Source: Ahaetulla prasina (lineage: Eukaryota > Chordata > Lepidosauria > Squamata > Colubridae). Taken from it: a DNA stretch of 64,000 bases. Every line of letters begins with the position of its first letter. Position 1 is the first letter of the stretch. Below, in pieces: positions 21,790 to 31,776 of this stretch. The notes beneath the pieces are model-generated. The model was given only the letters and a program-made list of their open reading frames with translations, had not been told where the DNA came from and ran no database searches. The stretch is taken from contig NC_080543.1 of assembly GCF_028640845.1 (NCBI RefSeq), positions 6,791,959 through 6,855,958 of the forward strand, read 5' to 3'. The translations under genes were made by a program, and so were the position numbers.

Positions 21790-21977
21790 ACCGATAGTCC
21801 TCGACTTGCCACCGAAACGGAGCCCAAAACGTCTGTTGCTAAGTGGGACATCCGTTCAGTTTACTTTTGCTCCATTTTACAACCTTTCTCGCCACCGTTG
21901 GTCAGCGAACCACTGCAGTTGCTAAATTTGGAACGTGGATGTTAAGTGAAGTTGGCTTCCTTGTTGAGTTAGTAACG
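21790..21977. mobile_element. MITE-C, partial
   Basis: Starts gatagtcctcgacttgccac and runs to gagttagtaacgg. The far half of the element is missing. Confidence 0.65.
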
Positions 21978-22041
21978 GTAAGGGACCTTGGAGGTCATCT
22001 AGACCAACCCCTTGCTTGCGCAGGAGACCTATATACTAGGA
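21978..22041 (-). mobile_element. CR1 tail, antisense
   Basis: Reads agggaccttggaggtcatct and ends caggagacctatatac, where MITE-D inserted. Confidence 0.7.
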
Positions 22042-22149
22042 CAGGGGTCTGCAAACTTGGCTCTTTTAAGACTTGTGGACTTCAACTCCCAGAGTTCCTC
22101 AGCCAGGGAATTGAAGTCCAGAAGTCTTAACTAAGTTTGCAGACCCCTG
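22042..22149. mobile_element. MITE-D palindrome
   Basis: Begins caggggtctgcaaacttgg and ends with its mirror image ccaagtttgcagacccctg-like text (here aactaagtttgcagacccctg shortened by changes). Inserted in the CR1 tail. Confidence 0.75.
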
Positions 22150-22164
22150 CACTATATACCATTT

Positions 22165-22557
22165 CAGCTGGCCGAGGAACTCTGGGAGTTGAAGTCCACA
22201 AGTCTTAAAAGAGCCAAGTTTGCAGACTCCTGCTCTATACCATTTCAGCTGGCCGAGGAACTCTGGGAGTTGAAGTCCACAAGTCTTAAAAGAGCCAAGT
22301 TTGCAGACCCCTGCTCTATACCATTTCAGCTGGCCGAGGAACTCTGGGAGTTGAAGTCCACAAGTCTTAAAAGAGCCAAGTTTGCAGACCCCTGCTCTAT
22401 ACCATTTCAGCTGGCCGAGGAACTCTGGGAGTTGAAGTCCACAAGTCTTAAAAGAGCCAAGTTTGCAGACCCCTGCTCTATACCATTTCAGCTGGCTGAG
22501 GAACTCTGGGAGTTGAAGTCCACAAGTCTTAAAAGAGCCAAGTTTGCAGACCCCTGG
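22165..22557 (+). repeat. 81-bp minisatellite built from a MITE-D arm and CR1 text
   Basis: Five units starting ctggccgagg at 22168, 22249, 22330, 22411 and 22492, exactly 81 bp apart. Each unit is one MITE-D arm plus ctctataccatttcag, which is CR1 sequence from the insertion site. Since 81 is a multiple of 3, a 129-codon frame with a 27-residue repeat is open, but I see no reason to think it is translated. Confidence 0.95.
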
Positions 22558-22655
22558 TATAGAGTGTTTCCTGCTTGAGCAGGGGGTTGGACTAGAAGAC
22601 CTTCAAGGTCCCCTCCAAGTCTCTTTTCATGTTATTCCGTCATTCCAATATCTGT
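22558..22655 (+). mobile_element. CR1 tail, sense
   Basis: Reads gcttgagcagggggttggac followed by the usual CR1 end. It is opposite in orientation to the CR1 on the left of the minisatellite. Confidence 0.7.
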
Positions 22656-22967
22656 CTTCGAAGCCAGCTCTTTTGAAGAGCTGAAATTCATTAGACTGGA
22701 CAGGGACTTTCAAAATAACTCCGCATTTTCAGTTCTTTTGTAAGACTTTCAGGCATTGGGGTGGGTGGATAGGATCAAATCCACAGGAAACCTGTCTTAA
22801 AAAAAAAAAACAACCACCACCCTTCCATTTCTTTCCAAAACCGCTCCTGCTGCCTTTAATTTAAATAAGATGTTTTAATAGGCTTTTATGTTCTGGTTGC
22901 TTAGCATCCTTCCCATCTAGCATCTGAGGTGGACTTTCGCACCCCCCCCCTCATTCTGCTTCATTCG

Positions 22968-22973
<6 letters not shown>
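22656..22973. other. no gene recognised
   Basis: Unassigned sequence with an A run near 22800 and a C run near 22942. Confidence 0.4.

Positions 22974-23032
<59 letters not shown>
22974..23032 (+). repeat. (GA)n
   Basis: A TG repeat leads into about 27 uninterrupted GA units. Confidence 0.95.
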
Positions 23033-23034
<2 letters not shown>

Positions 23035-23399
23035 TGTGTTTAATGAATCATGCAGCCCAAACCTCCAGATCACTCAATGTCGAAAACACCTCTTGATGTT
23101 TGCATGCAGCTCCCGCGAATTTCGGCCTGCTTGCCTCTCCTCGGGGCGCAAGTGCTGGCGGCATCACCGCTGGGCCGTCTGATTAATTCTGAATTATTTC
23201 AGTTTCATCGTTCGAGGTGCCAAAATCTGATGGATCGGGCTGCACGCGCCGCGCATATTAAATCTTGGCGCAGAATAAAGTTAAGCTTTAGAAAGCATCT
23301 CAGGACGGGTGTTACCGTCCCTGGAGGCCGGATTGCTTGACAACCGGAGCTGGGCAGCGCGGGGTTTGTTGGACAACTGCCAGGACCAACTAACCAAAT
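23033..23399. other. low-repeat stretch, possible conserved non-coding element
   Basis: No transposon text is recognised. Around 23180-23300 it has gattaattctgaattatttc followed by other AT-rich motifs of the type bound by homeodomain proteins, set in a mixed-composition background. No coding frame is convincing. This is a guess based on base composition and motifs only. Confidence 0.3.
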
Positions 23400-23755
23400 C
23401 TTTCAGGTTGGCATTTTAAGGCAACCTGAGGGCCTTCTCTGTGGCGGCACCAGCCCTATGGAACGAGCTGCCTCCGGGGTGACGCCAACTCCCCGACCTC
23501 CGGGCCTTCAAACGTGAACTGAAGACTTTATTATTTCACCGAGCGGGACTAGCCTAAGACATATTTTAGCGAAATTTTAATGGGTTTTAATCGGTCTTTG
23601 ACCGTTTTAGTGATTCGGCCAGTAAGTATTTGCTTTTAATTGTTTTTAAATATTGTTATTTATTATATTTATATTGTATTGGTGTGTGTATTTTAATATT
23701 GGCTGTAAACCGCCCTGAGTCCTTCGGGAGATGGTGCGGTATAGAAATGTAATTA

Positions 23756-23822
<67 letters not shown>

Positions 23823-23826
23823 ATAT
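23400..23826 (+). mobile_element. L2-clade LINE 3' end with (AAAT)n tail
   Basis: Degraded end of the L2 frame (gaacgagctgcctccgggg, matching the NELPPG region of the copy at 18139), then a UTR with ggctgtaaaccgccctgagtc and an AAAT repeat of about 17 units. Its tail differs from the hexamer tail of the copy at 17918. Confidence 0.8.
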
Positions 23827-23921
23827 TTTTTATTTCTTTTCCATGCCCTGGCTCTAACAGCAGGTCAAATTCAGCCACAATTTAAATTTCCCAAACGGCT
23901 GCAGACTACATCACTCAGCAG

Positions 23922-25028
23922 CAGAGGTGGGTTTCAGCAGGTTCTGAATCATCGTGTGGGCACGATGCGAACCGGTAGTAAAGATAAGTAGAACCCACCC
24001 CTGCCTACTCAACCTTCTGCACCACTGGGGATGGGGGGGGGGATTTAAAAATTTTCCCTGCCGGTTCTGTGAGCGTGGCTTAATTGGTGGGCATGGCTTG
24101 GTGGTCAGGTGACTGGATGGGCATGGCCAATAATAATAAATAATAAAAATAATAAAGTATACAAAACTTGGGAGCGCACCGGTCTACCTTCTTTAAAAAT
24201 AGAGGCATCGGTCTACTAATTGCGTTTTTTTTGGAGGCACCTGTCTACCTTCTTTAAAAATAGAGGCATCTGTCTACTAATTGCCTTTTTTGGGGAGCTC
24301 ACCAGTCTACCTTCTTTAAAAATAGAGGCACCAGTCTACTAATTGCCTTTTTTGGGGAGCTCACCAGTCTACCTTCTTTAAAAATAGAGGCACCGGTGTA
24401 CTAATTGCCTTTTTTTGGGAGCGCACCAGTTTACCTTCTTTAAAAATAGAGGCACTGGTCTATTAGCCGCCTACAGCGCTGGTCAGCTGTAGTGCGGCCC
24501 TTTGAAGTGCCGCGGCAGTCATTTAAGGCCGTTTGCAGCTATATCACCACCGAGAGCTTCAGGGACAGAGAAGAGGAACAGCGAGGCGTGGGCAGTGCGG
24601 GGGGGAACAGGGATTTTTGCTACAGGTTCTCCAAACTACCCGCCCCCATCGCTACTGGATCACGTGATCCGGTTTGAATCAGGAGCATTTCATCCCGGGG
24701 GGGAGGCTTTTTGCCCTCCCCAGGCTCTGGAGGCTTTTTGTGAGCCTCCGGGAGGGTGAAAACAGCCTCCCCGGGCTCTAGAGGATGGAAATGGGCCCAT
24801 TTCCTGACTTCAGGAACTTCCAGTAGGCCCTTTTTTCGCCTTCCCAGAGCCTCCATGCGGACCCTGCACTTACCTGGCATCCAAAACGGGCTGAATTGAG
24901 ACTCCTGGGAGGGGAAGGGTGGGGTGGGTGGGGTCAGACAGCCCTTGCAACAACCGTTTTGGCAAACCAGATTAAAATTAACCTCCAGTTCGCACGAACC
25001 AGTCCAAATCAGCTGAATCCCACCCCTG
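23922..25028. mobile_element. MITE-B composite, about 1.1 kb
   Basis: Starts cagaggtgggtttcagcag and ends gctgaatcccacccctg. It contains the 62-bp minisatellite (24165-24475) and, near 24606-24693, a segment like the right end of the 26581 copy. It may therefore be two related elements joined or nested. No clean 8-bp duplication found. Confidence 0.6.
24165..24475 (+). repeat. 62-bp minisatellite inside MITE-B
   Basis: The text taccttctttaaaaatagag recurs at 24185, 24246, 24308, 24370 and 24432, that is at intervals of 61, 62, 62 and 62 bp. Confidence 0.9.
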
Positions 25029-25305
25029 AGTCTACTTGAAAGGATTATTTGTTTTCTGATGTCCTCTCAACCTGACATTCCAGCTACAGCAACAAATCAT
25101 GGTTTAGTTACCTCAGTGGTCTCTCAGCTTGGGTTTAAAACAGGGATGAGCGTCTTGTTTCTCACAGTCAACTCACCCGATGTTCTTTTTTGTAAAGAAA
25201 CACCTCAGAGATCTCACGACTGAATTTCAGTGACAAAATGGGTCGGTGCCGTCATGTTTTGGTCACTCTGAAATGTTTTAAAACTTAAAGTAAATATCTT
25301 GATTC
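25029..25305. other. no gene recognised
   Basis: Low-repeat, AT-moderate sequence with no coding frame. Confidence 0.4.
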
Positions 25306-25313
25306 ATCTAGAA

Positions 25314-25448
25314 CTGGGGTCTGCAAACTTGGCTCTTTTAAGACTTGCGGACTTCAACTCCCAGAATTCCTCCGCCAGCAAAGCTGGCTGAGGAACTCTG
25401 GGAGTTGAAGTCCACAAGTCTTAAAAGAGCCAAGTTTGCAGACCCCTG
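25314..25448. mobile_element. MITE-D, complete palindrome
   Basis: 135 bp from ctggggtctgcaaacttgg to ccaagtttgcagacccctg, nearly self-complementary throughout. Flanks atctagaa (25306-25313) and ttctagaa (25449-25456) form an 8-bp duplication with one mismatch, so MITE-D also behaves like hAT. Confidence 0.9.
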
Positions 25449-25456
25449 TTCTAGAA

Positions 25457-26336
25457 CCTATGGCACCTGTGTCCAATGGCCTTGCCTGTTTGTCTTCTGG
25501 GTTTCTGGTGCACATGCGCACGTGACGACCAGCTGTCCGCGTACACAGAAGTGCTGGAAACCAGTGTGCACATGTGCACCAACCAGCTGATCATCGCCGC
25601 ACATGTGCACTAGAACCCAGAAGCTCCGTGTTTTGTCTCCTTCCCCACTTCAGACCCACGAGCTGGCCTTCAGCCAATGGATTCACAGCTCTTATCAGTC
25701 CTGGCAGAGAAATCGCAACTGCCTGCCAAAGTTCAAACAAATGACTCACGTAGCAAGACTTTCAGCTCTTTTTGCAATGGATCAGCTAAACTTTGCTTCC
25801 CGTGGAGTGAGAGCAGTCCCAAAACTCCTTATATATCCTGTGGGGTGAGGCTCCTGCCCCACCCTTTCTTTTGATGATGCCGCCTCTCTAATCTTCTGAA
25901 GCGCGGGTCAAGCTAAGCTTGATTATTATTATCAGCTGGGTCTGAAGGCGTAGCCTGGGGAAGGGAGGAATCAGGGGATGACGGCCTCATTACATCCTCC
26001 GACTGGTCTGGTTCTGGCACCTGGAGCCGAGCCAAAGGAATTGGTGCTCCCGAGGTAAGCCTTACCGGCCCTTCCCCATCACTCTCGGAGTCACTTTCAG
26101 GCATAGGGCCAGGTTCGGGGGCTGGAGTCACAACACTCCGGTTTTTCCAGAGCGTGATTCCTTCGTGCGCGTGGCAGTGCTGAAAACCGGCCTGCGCATG
26201 CAGACCAGCCAGCTGATCGTCGGGCATGCATGCCTGCTAGAACCTGGAAGTTCGGCTTTTCTGGATGAGACAACACGGGCGAGATTTCCGCGCAACCTTT
26301 TTGGCACTCGGTGCCGAAAAAGTTCACCATCACTGG
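25457..26336. mobile_element. MITE-A with lost left terminus, split by LTR E
   Basis: Starts at cctatggcacctgtg; about 13 bp of left terminus are missing. The right end is gttcaccatcactg followed by GTCTAGAA (26337-26344), which matches the tctagaa on the left. The loss may be a microhomology deletion. LTR E occupies 25629-26135. Confidence 0.75.
25629..26135 (-). mobile_element. solo LTR E inside MITE-A
   Basis: 507 bp from tgttttgtctcc to gagtcacaaca, flanked by a perfect CTCCG duplication (25624-25628, 26136-26140). The minus strand has a TATA-like gatatataagg near 25832. A frame enters at the LTR edge in phase T|GTT GTG and runs to 25913 with PEPGP, then ESDSESDGEGP, then PSSPDSSLPQATPSDPADN. 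Confidence 0.85.
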
Positions 26337-26344
26337 TCTAGAAG

Positions 26345-26572
26345 GTTCAAGCCATCAATTGTCTGCTTTTAATAGAATCAACAATGTGGATTTTGGAAAA
26401 GAAACAGCAGGGAGATTCCAGCAACACCTATTTTTAGGACATGGTGTCCAGGGTCTGCTTCCCTGAGGGAAAACATCAACACTTCTTGGTGAAAAGCTTT
26501 AAAAGTCTCCATCATCCTCACTAGGACACTGCCAGGTATCTCACCTGTGGGTTTTTTTAACACGGAAACATG
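26345..26572. other. no gene recognised
   Basis: Unassigned low-repeat sequence. Confidence 0.4.
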
Positions 26573-26580
26573 GTCTCAGA

Positions 26581-27090
26581 CAATGGTGAAATCTGAACCG
26601 GTTTACTACCGGTTTGCTGGCTAGGCATGCGTGCCATGCACCAAATGTGAGGTGCACGCGCATGTGTGCGCAGCAAATGCCAAAAGTAGGTGGTGTGTGT
26701 GTGTGTGATCAGCTGTGGTGCGCGATCTTTTTTTTTTTTTACTTTTAAAAGCATTTTTTTACAATCTATTCAGCCGAAATGGGTTGCAAAAAAATGCTTT
26801 TAAAAGAAAAAAAAAGGCTCTGACGATCGCACGGCTCAGCTGTGATTGTCAGAGTCTCTTTTTTTTAACCTTTTAAAAGCATTTTTTTACAACTTATTCC
26901 TACCATGCAGGCTGGGAAAAGCTAGCGAACTGGAAAGAAGTGGCAAGCGGACAAGCGGGCAAGTGAGCGATTGGGTGGGCATGGGCAGGGGAGGGGGGAT
27001 AGGGATTTTTGCTACCAGTTCTCCGAACTACCCGCCACCATCGCCACCGGATCGGCCAATCCGGTCCGAACCGGGAGCATTTCACCCCTG
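26581..27090. mobile_element. MITE-B with 8-bp TSD
   Basis: Starts caatggtgaaatctgaacc and ends agcatttcacccctg. Flanks gtctcaga (26573-26580) and ctctcaga (27091-27098) match at 7 of 8. The interior has an internal inverted pair of ttttaaaagcattttttt blocks. Confidence 0.8.
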
Positions 27091-27098
27091 CTCTCAGA

Positions 27099-27489
27099 TG
27101 ACCGCTCCGGTATAGGGATTTTTCTAGAACTATTTTGCAAAATTTGGAGGCTTTGGAACCTGTCCTGGAAAAAAAAGCCAATACATTTCAAACACACAGC
27201 TAACAACGGTGCAAAATGGGGAACTGGAAGAAGGAAAATGAACAGTTTGTTTCTTGCAAAAGTCGACACGGTCCACCCGTGCCTTCATGTCAGCCTCTTC
27301 ATCCTTTCTACTGCAAACATCTCGATCTGCTTTTAGTGTTGCTGAAGCATCCAATAATATGCCAGGGGATCTAAACACTTCCCTCTACCCTTTTCCCCGT
27401 TCTCTTCAGTTGCAAAGTGCAAAATCACATCATGTTTACTAAGGAAATTTGTCTTCTGCAAAGTTTTAAGGTAAAACAGAAGGCAGGGA
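27099..27489. other. no gene recognised
   Basis: Unassigned sequence. Overlapping short frames on both strands show no domain. Confidence 0.4.
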
Positions 27490-28165
27490 TCAAAAGTGAG
27501 AGATGAGGAGGAGGAGGAGAAGGGGAAGGAAGGAAGAAGAGAAGAGAAAGGAGGAGGAAGGAGAAGGAGGAAGGGAAAGAATGAAGGAAGAGGAAGGGGA
27601 AGAGGAAAAAGAGAAGGAGGAGAAGGAACGGAAAAAGGGAAGAAAAAGAAAGGAGAAGGAGGGGGAGAAGGAGGGGAAGAGGAGAAGGGAAAGGAGTGAA
27701 GGAAGAGGAGAAGGAAGAAGGAGTGAAGTGAGAGATGAGGAGGAGGAGGAGGGGAAGGAAGGAAGAAGAGAAGGGAAAGGAGGAGGAAGGAGGAGGAGGA
27801 AGAGAAAGAATGAAGGAAGAGGAAGGGGAAGAGGAAAAAGAGAAGGAGAAGAAGGAATGGAAGGAAGGAAGGGGGAAAGGAAAAAGGAAGGAAGGGGGAA
27901 AAGGAGAAAGGGAAGAAAGAGAAAGGAGAAGGAGGGGGAGGAAGGAGAAGGAAGAGAGGAAGGAGAAGGAAGAGAGGAAGGAGGAGGAGAAAGGAAGGGG
28001 TAAGAGGAGAAAGAAAGAGAAGGAGGGAAGAAAGGAAGAGGGACGAGGAGAAAGAGAAGGAGGAAAAGCTGAAGGAGAAGGAAGGGTAGGAAAGGAGGGG
28101 GAAAGGGAGAAGGAGAAAGAGGGGAAGGAAGGAAGCAGAAGGGGAAGAAGGAGAAGGCGAGAGGA
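27490..28165 (+). repeat. 0.67-kb polypurine tract
   Basis: Almost only A and G on the plus strand, with ggaggaggag / ggaagaag motifs. The text gtgagagatgagg recurs at 27497 and 27729 (232 bp apart), showing a longer duplication. Open frames on both strands (EGRKEE-like and SFLPF-like) are artefacts. Confidence 0.95.
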
Positions 28166-28540
28166 AGAAAGTCAACTTACGACTTTATGTAATCTTGGCA
28201 TGAATTTTTAAAGAGAGTGTCCTAATTCATGTCTGACTGAAAGTGTTTTTTTTTTAAAGAAAGCAATACTCTCTGGTTTAAGATTCCCATTTTAGCATCC
28301 CCTGGATTTTCCTGCTGGCGAGGGAGAGGGGGAAGGGGGGAGGGTGGGAGGGAGGGGGAGAGAGAGAGCTTGAGATCACTTTCTTATTGAAGGTCAGGAA
28401 CAGGAAAGGCCCATTTCTTTCTCTCCCCAGGCTCCAGAGCCTTTCTAGGAGTCTGGGGAGGGGCAAAAATGGCCTTTCCCCACTTCCCCGGAGGCTAAAA
28501 ACAGCCCGTTTCCTAACTTCTGGTGCCACATGGAATTATG

Positions 28541-29209
28541 CAGTGGTGGGATTAAGCCAGTTCGTACCACTTCGGGAGAACCGGTTGTTAACATTCTGAG
28601 CAGTTTGGCGAACTGGTTGTTGGAAGAAATCATTAGGGCAGAGTGTCGTGTCCCACTCCTCCGCTGACGGCCGGGTCAGGGAAATCCGAATCAGGTGTGC
28701 CTCTGCAGCTCTGCCAAAGTCCTAGCAAAGTCCTCAGGGCAGGCAGGAGACCAGAAAGTGACTTCAGCAAGATATGTTTAGACTTTGCCTGACTCAGAGA
28801 ATGCCAGAAAGCAGGTCCTTTATATAGGCCATGGGGTGTAGATCCATGACTCAGCACTTATCCCGGCCTGCCCCTCCCTTCCTTCTGTTGCCTCCGCCTA
28901 TCAAGTCTTCTGACGCGAGGGTCACTCCAGTCGGCAGCTGTTGGCAATTGACCTTCCTCAGGCTCACATGCTGTGGAGGAGGGGGAGGGGTCTAGTTGCT
29001 CCGTTTGCCTGGGCATGGAGCCAGAGCTGGGGGCTGGAGGTATTTCTTCCTCTTCAGCCTGTCTGGGCATGGAGCCAGGGCTGGGGCCGGGAGGCATACT
29101 AGAACATTCCTCCGTGTTCGGAAGCAGATAAGAAGACCCCGGCTGAGGTGAGATTGGACGAGACACAACACTGAGAACCGGTTGTTAAATTACTTGAATC
29201 CCACCACTG
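28541..29209. mobile_element. MITE-B with perfect TSD, split by LTR B
   Basis: Starts cagtggtgggattaagcc and ends ttgaatcccaccactg, flanked on both sides by GAATTATG (28533-28540, 29210-29217). LTR B fills 28644-29170, leaving about 140 bp of MITE. Confidence 0.9.
28644..29170 (-). mobile_element. solo LTR B inside MITE-B
   Basis: 527 bp from tgtcgtgtccc to gacacaaca, close relative of LTR A. Flanks CAGAG and CTGAG match at 4 of 5. The minus strand has ctatataaagg near 28818 and a 103-codon frame (29166-28858). It starts T|GTT GTG TCT, contains PSPGSMPRQ twice in variant form and ends DPRVRRLDRRRQQKEGRGRP. Confidence 0.85.
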
Positions 29210-29297
29210 GAATTATGGATGTGGGCATTCACAAGCGCGACACCCCCCACCCCCACCCCGCTCCTGGCACGCGATCTCAAAAAGATTAGCCATCAGT

Positions 29298-29372
29298 GAT
29301 ATTGGGTCTCCTGCTTCAGCAGGGGGTTGGACTAGAAGACCCCCAAGGCCCCTTCCAATTACAGTTATATAA
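29298..29372 (+). mobile_element. CR1 tail, sense
   Basis: Reads gtctcctgcttcagcagggg through accccc aaggccccttcc-type CR1 end. Confidence 0.7.
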
Positions 29373-29440
29373 TAAAGACACGGCTTGCTAGAGTCTTTTC
29401 CAAGACTATTTTCTTAACTTCCTGATGGAGTCCCAAAGTT

Positions 29441-29503
29441 GCTTTTTCAAGAGGCAGCTGGGCTTCTTGGTAACCAGAAAGTCCAGATGCCTCTTGAAAA
29501 AGC
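29441..29503. repeat. 16-bp perfect inverted repeat
   Basis: gctttttcaagaggca (29441-29456) and tgcctcttgaaaaagc (29488-29503) are exact reverse complements with a 31-base loop. It lies just upstream of a CR1 copy. Its origin is unknown. Confidence 0.8.
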
Positions 29504-29576
29504 ACCTTTGGTGTATAACCATGATCTGGATGACTGAGAATCTCCGCAGATATTTCCGATGCAGTGTTTTATGAAC

Positions 29577-30004
29577 CAAGGCTAAAACCAAGGCTAAAAC
29601 ATATGAAGAACGGTTGCAGGAACTGGGTATGTCTAGTTTAATGAAAAGAAGGACTAGGGGAGACATGATAACAGTGTTCCAGTATCTCAGGGGTTGCCCC
29701 AAAGAAGAGGGAGTCAAACTATTCTCCAAAGCACCTGAGGGTAGAACAAGAAGCAATGGGTGGAAACTAATCAAGGAGAGAAGCAACTTAGAACTAAGGA
29801 GAAATTTCCTGACAGTTAGAACAATTAATTAGTGGAACGACTTGCCTGCAGAAGTTGTAAATGCTCCAACACTGGAAATTTTTAAGAAAATGTTGGATAA
29901 CCATCTGACTGAGATGATGTAGGGTTTCCTGCCTGGGCAGGGGGTTGGACTAGAAGGCCTCCAAGGTCCCTTCCAACTCTGCTGTTATTATGTTATTATT
30001 ATTA
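29577..30004 (+). mobile_element. CR1 LINE 3' end, sense
   Basis: Encodes MSSLMKRRTRGDMITVFQYL and on through RTRSNGWKLIKERSNLELRR in one frame to a TAG near 29830, then NDLPAEVVNAPTLEIF-like text and the CR1 tail ending in TTATTA repeats. 5' truncated. Confidence 0.9.
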
Positions 30005-30692
30005 AGGCAATTTTTAAGACATGGATTTCTTCAGCTCCCAGAATTCCCTCAGCCAGTATGCTGGGTTTTCTGACTCCTCAGGGTCCTATTAGGGTAGGAT
30101 TTTCCCGTTTTAATCCTTGCAAGCTGCCCAAGGGTCATTGGCGTCGTTTGTGTGAAACGAGTGGCTCCATCAATCACATAAATCGATGCATGAAATAAGC
30201 ACAATGCGAAATTACTGGCTTGGCCCCGGGCTCGCATGCACATGTTTGCATTAGCAACCTGCTTTTGTTTTGGGTTTTGGGGTTGTTGTTTTTTTAAAAG
30301 CACATGTCCAGAACACATTCCTGTTTCTTGCTAAGTGGCTTAAAATGGCCGGAAGTATTCTCGCCATGCTTCTCCGCCTCTGAACATGTGCTCAAATGAC
30401 TTTATTTCATCCCCCTCTGTTCCTTTCTCAACTAGCACCAGCCAACATCTGCAGGAAAGTTATTGCTCGCTGTTTCTCGTTGGCCAAAGGTCTCTCTCTC
30501 TCTCTCTCTCTCTCTCAGTCTTGATGGCAGAAGAATTTGGCTTTTTTAAAAAAAATAATTAAAAAATGCCCACTGCATTGTCCTCCAAACTCCATTTCGA
30601 CCAAGTTTGAGACAAAACTTCAGGATGTGGTGTTTTCATACCAGGGGTCAGCCTTGCCAGTTAGACCAGATTGGAAAAGAAGCCCAGATGAA
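30005..30692. other. low-repeat stretch with (TC)n; possible conserved element
   Basis: A small MITE-D-like piece (agctcccagaattccctcag) lies at 30030-30060. 30100-30290 has catcaatcacataaatcgat and catgtttgcattagcaac (POU/homeodomain-like motifs). A TC run lies at 30489-30516. No gene seen. Confidence 0.3.
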
Positions 30693-31150
30693 CTAGAATA
30701 GAACAGAATAACAGATTTGGAAAGGACCTTGGAGGTCTTCTAGTCCAACCCCCTGCTTAGGCAGGAAACCCTATGCCACTTCGGACAAATGGCTATCCAA
30801 CATTTTCTTAAAGATTTCCAGTGTTGGAGCATTTACAACTTCTGGAGGCAAGTTGTTCCACTGATTAATTGTTCTAACTGTCAGGAAATTTCTCCTTAGT
30901 TCTAGGTTGCTTCTCTCCTTGATTAGTTTCCACCCATTGCTTCTTGTTCTACCCTCAGGTACTTTGGAGAATAGCTTACTCCCTCTTCTTTGTGGCAGCC
31001 CCTGAGATAATGGAACACTGCTATCATGTCTCCCCTAGTCCTTCTTTTCATTAAACTAGACATATCCAATCCCAGCAACCATTCTTTATATGGGTTAGCC
31101 TCCAATCCCCTCATCATCTGTGTTGCTCTTCTCTGCACTCTTTCTTGAGG
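30693..31150 (-). mobile_element. CR1 LINE 3' region, antisense, long
   Basis: The minus strand encodes SSLMKRRTRGDMIAVFHYL and upstream ATQMMRGLEANPYKEWL, the C-terminal CR1 second open frame. The tail lies at the left end. One of the longest CR1 copies in the window. Confidence 0.9.
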
Positions 31151-31500
31151 TTCTTGGTTGTTTTCTTGCAGATGTTTCATTACCCAACTGGATAACATCA
31201 TCAGTGCTAGAAGGGAGAGGGATTTGTGGAGGAGAAAGGGAGGTGGAGAAGGAGGAGGAAGAGGAAGAGGAGGAGGCAGAGAAGAAGAAGGAGAAGAAGA
31301 AGAGGAGGAGAAGGAGAAGGAGGTGGAGGAGGAAGAGGAGAAGGCGGAAAAGAAGAAGGAGAAGGAGAAGAAGAAGAAGAGGAGGAGGAGGTGGAGGAGG
31401 AAGAGGAGGAGGACTGTAGGGTCCTTGGTGCTCTCTGAGCTTGGCTGTTTCCTTGCAGATGTTTCATGACCCAAATCTAGCTAACATCATCAGTGGTTGA
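31138..31500 (+). repeat. family P half-units flanking a GGA/GAA tract
   Basis: A P half-unit at 31138-31212 (tcttgcagatgtttcattac, catcatcagtgctagaagg), a purine tract at 31230-31415, then a second P half-unit at 31418-31500. Same arrangement as 4029-4540. Confidence 0.7.
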
Positions 31501-31570
31501 ACTCAAATGCAAATTCATCTTCTCTTAACCAAGAACTCTCCTTCTTTCCACGTCACACAAACCAGTTCAT

Positions 31571-31768
31571 CAGAAGTGGGATTTAGCCGGTTCGGACCGG
31601 TTCAGGCGAACCGGTAGTGGAAATCGCGGATGAGTCTGCCCACCAGCCCCAGCTGTAAGCCGTCCTATTTAGGCACGTTTTTGAGGCCAGGCGCACGCGC
31701 AGAAGGCCAGGCGTACGCACGGAAGACGCAGGCGCACCGGTGGTCACAAAATGCGAAACCCACCACTG
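31571..31768. mobile_element. MITE-B, 198 bp, perfect TSD
   Basis: Starts cagaagtgggatttagccgg and ends gcgaaacccaccactg, with CAGTTCAT on both sides (31563-31570, 31769-31776). A short, clean member that defines the family's ends. Confidence 0.95.
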
Positions 31769-31776
31769 CAGTTCAT

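Larger units (their letters stand above)
28390..29297 (-). mobile_element. MITE-A hosting a MITE-B and a solo LTR
   Basis: The left part (28390-28540) has MITE-A text such as ctccccaggctccagagcc. The right part (29218-29297) ends gattagccatcagtg, the reverse of a MITE-A start. Between them is the MITE-B at 28541-29209. Confidence 0.75.

Noticed and set aside
22189..22578. 129-codon frame with a 27-residue repeat as a repeat protein
   Set aside because: It is an 81-bp minisatellite made of transposon sequence; no promoter or conserved start.
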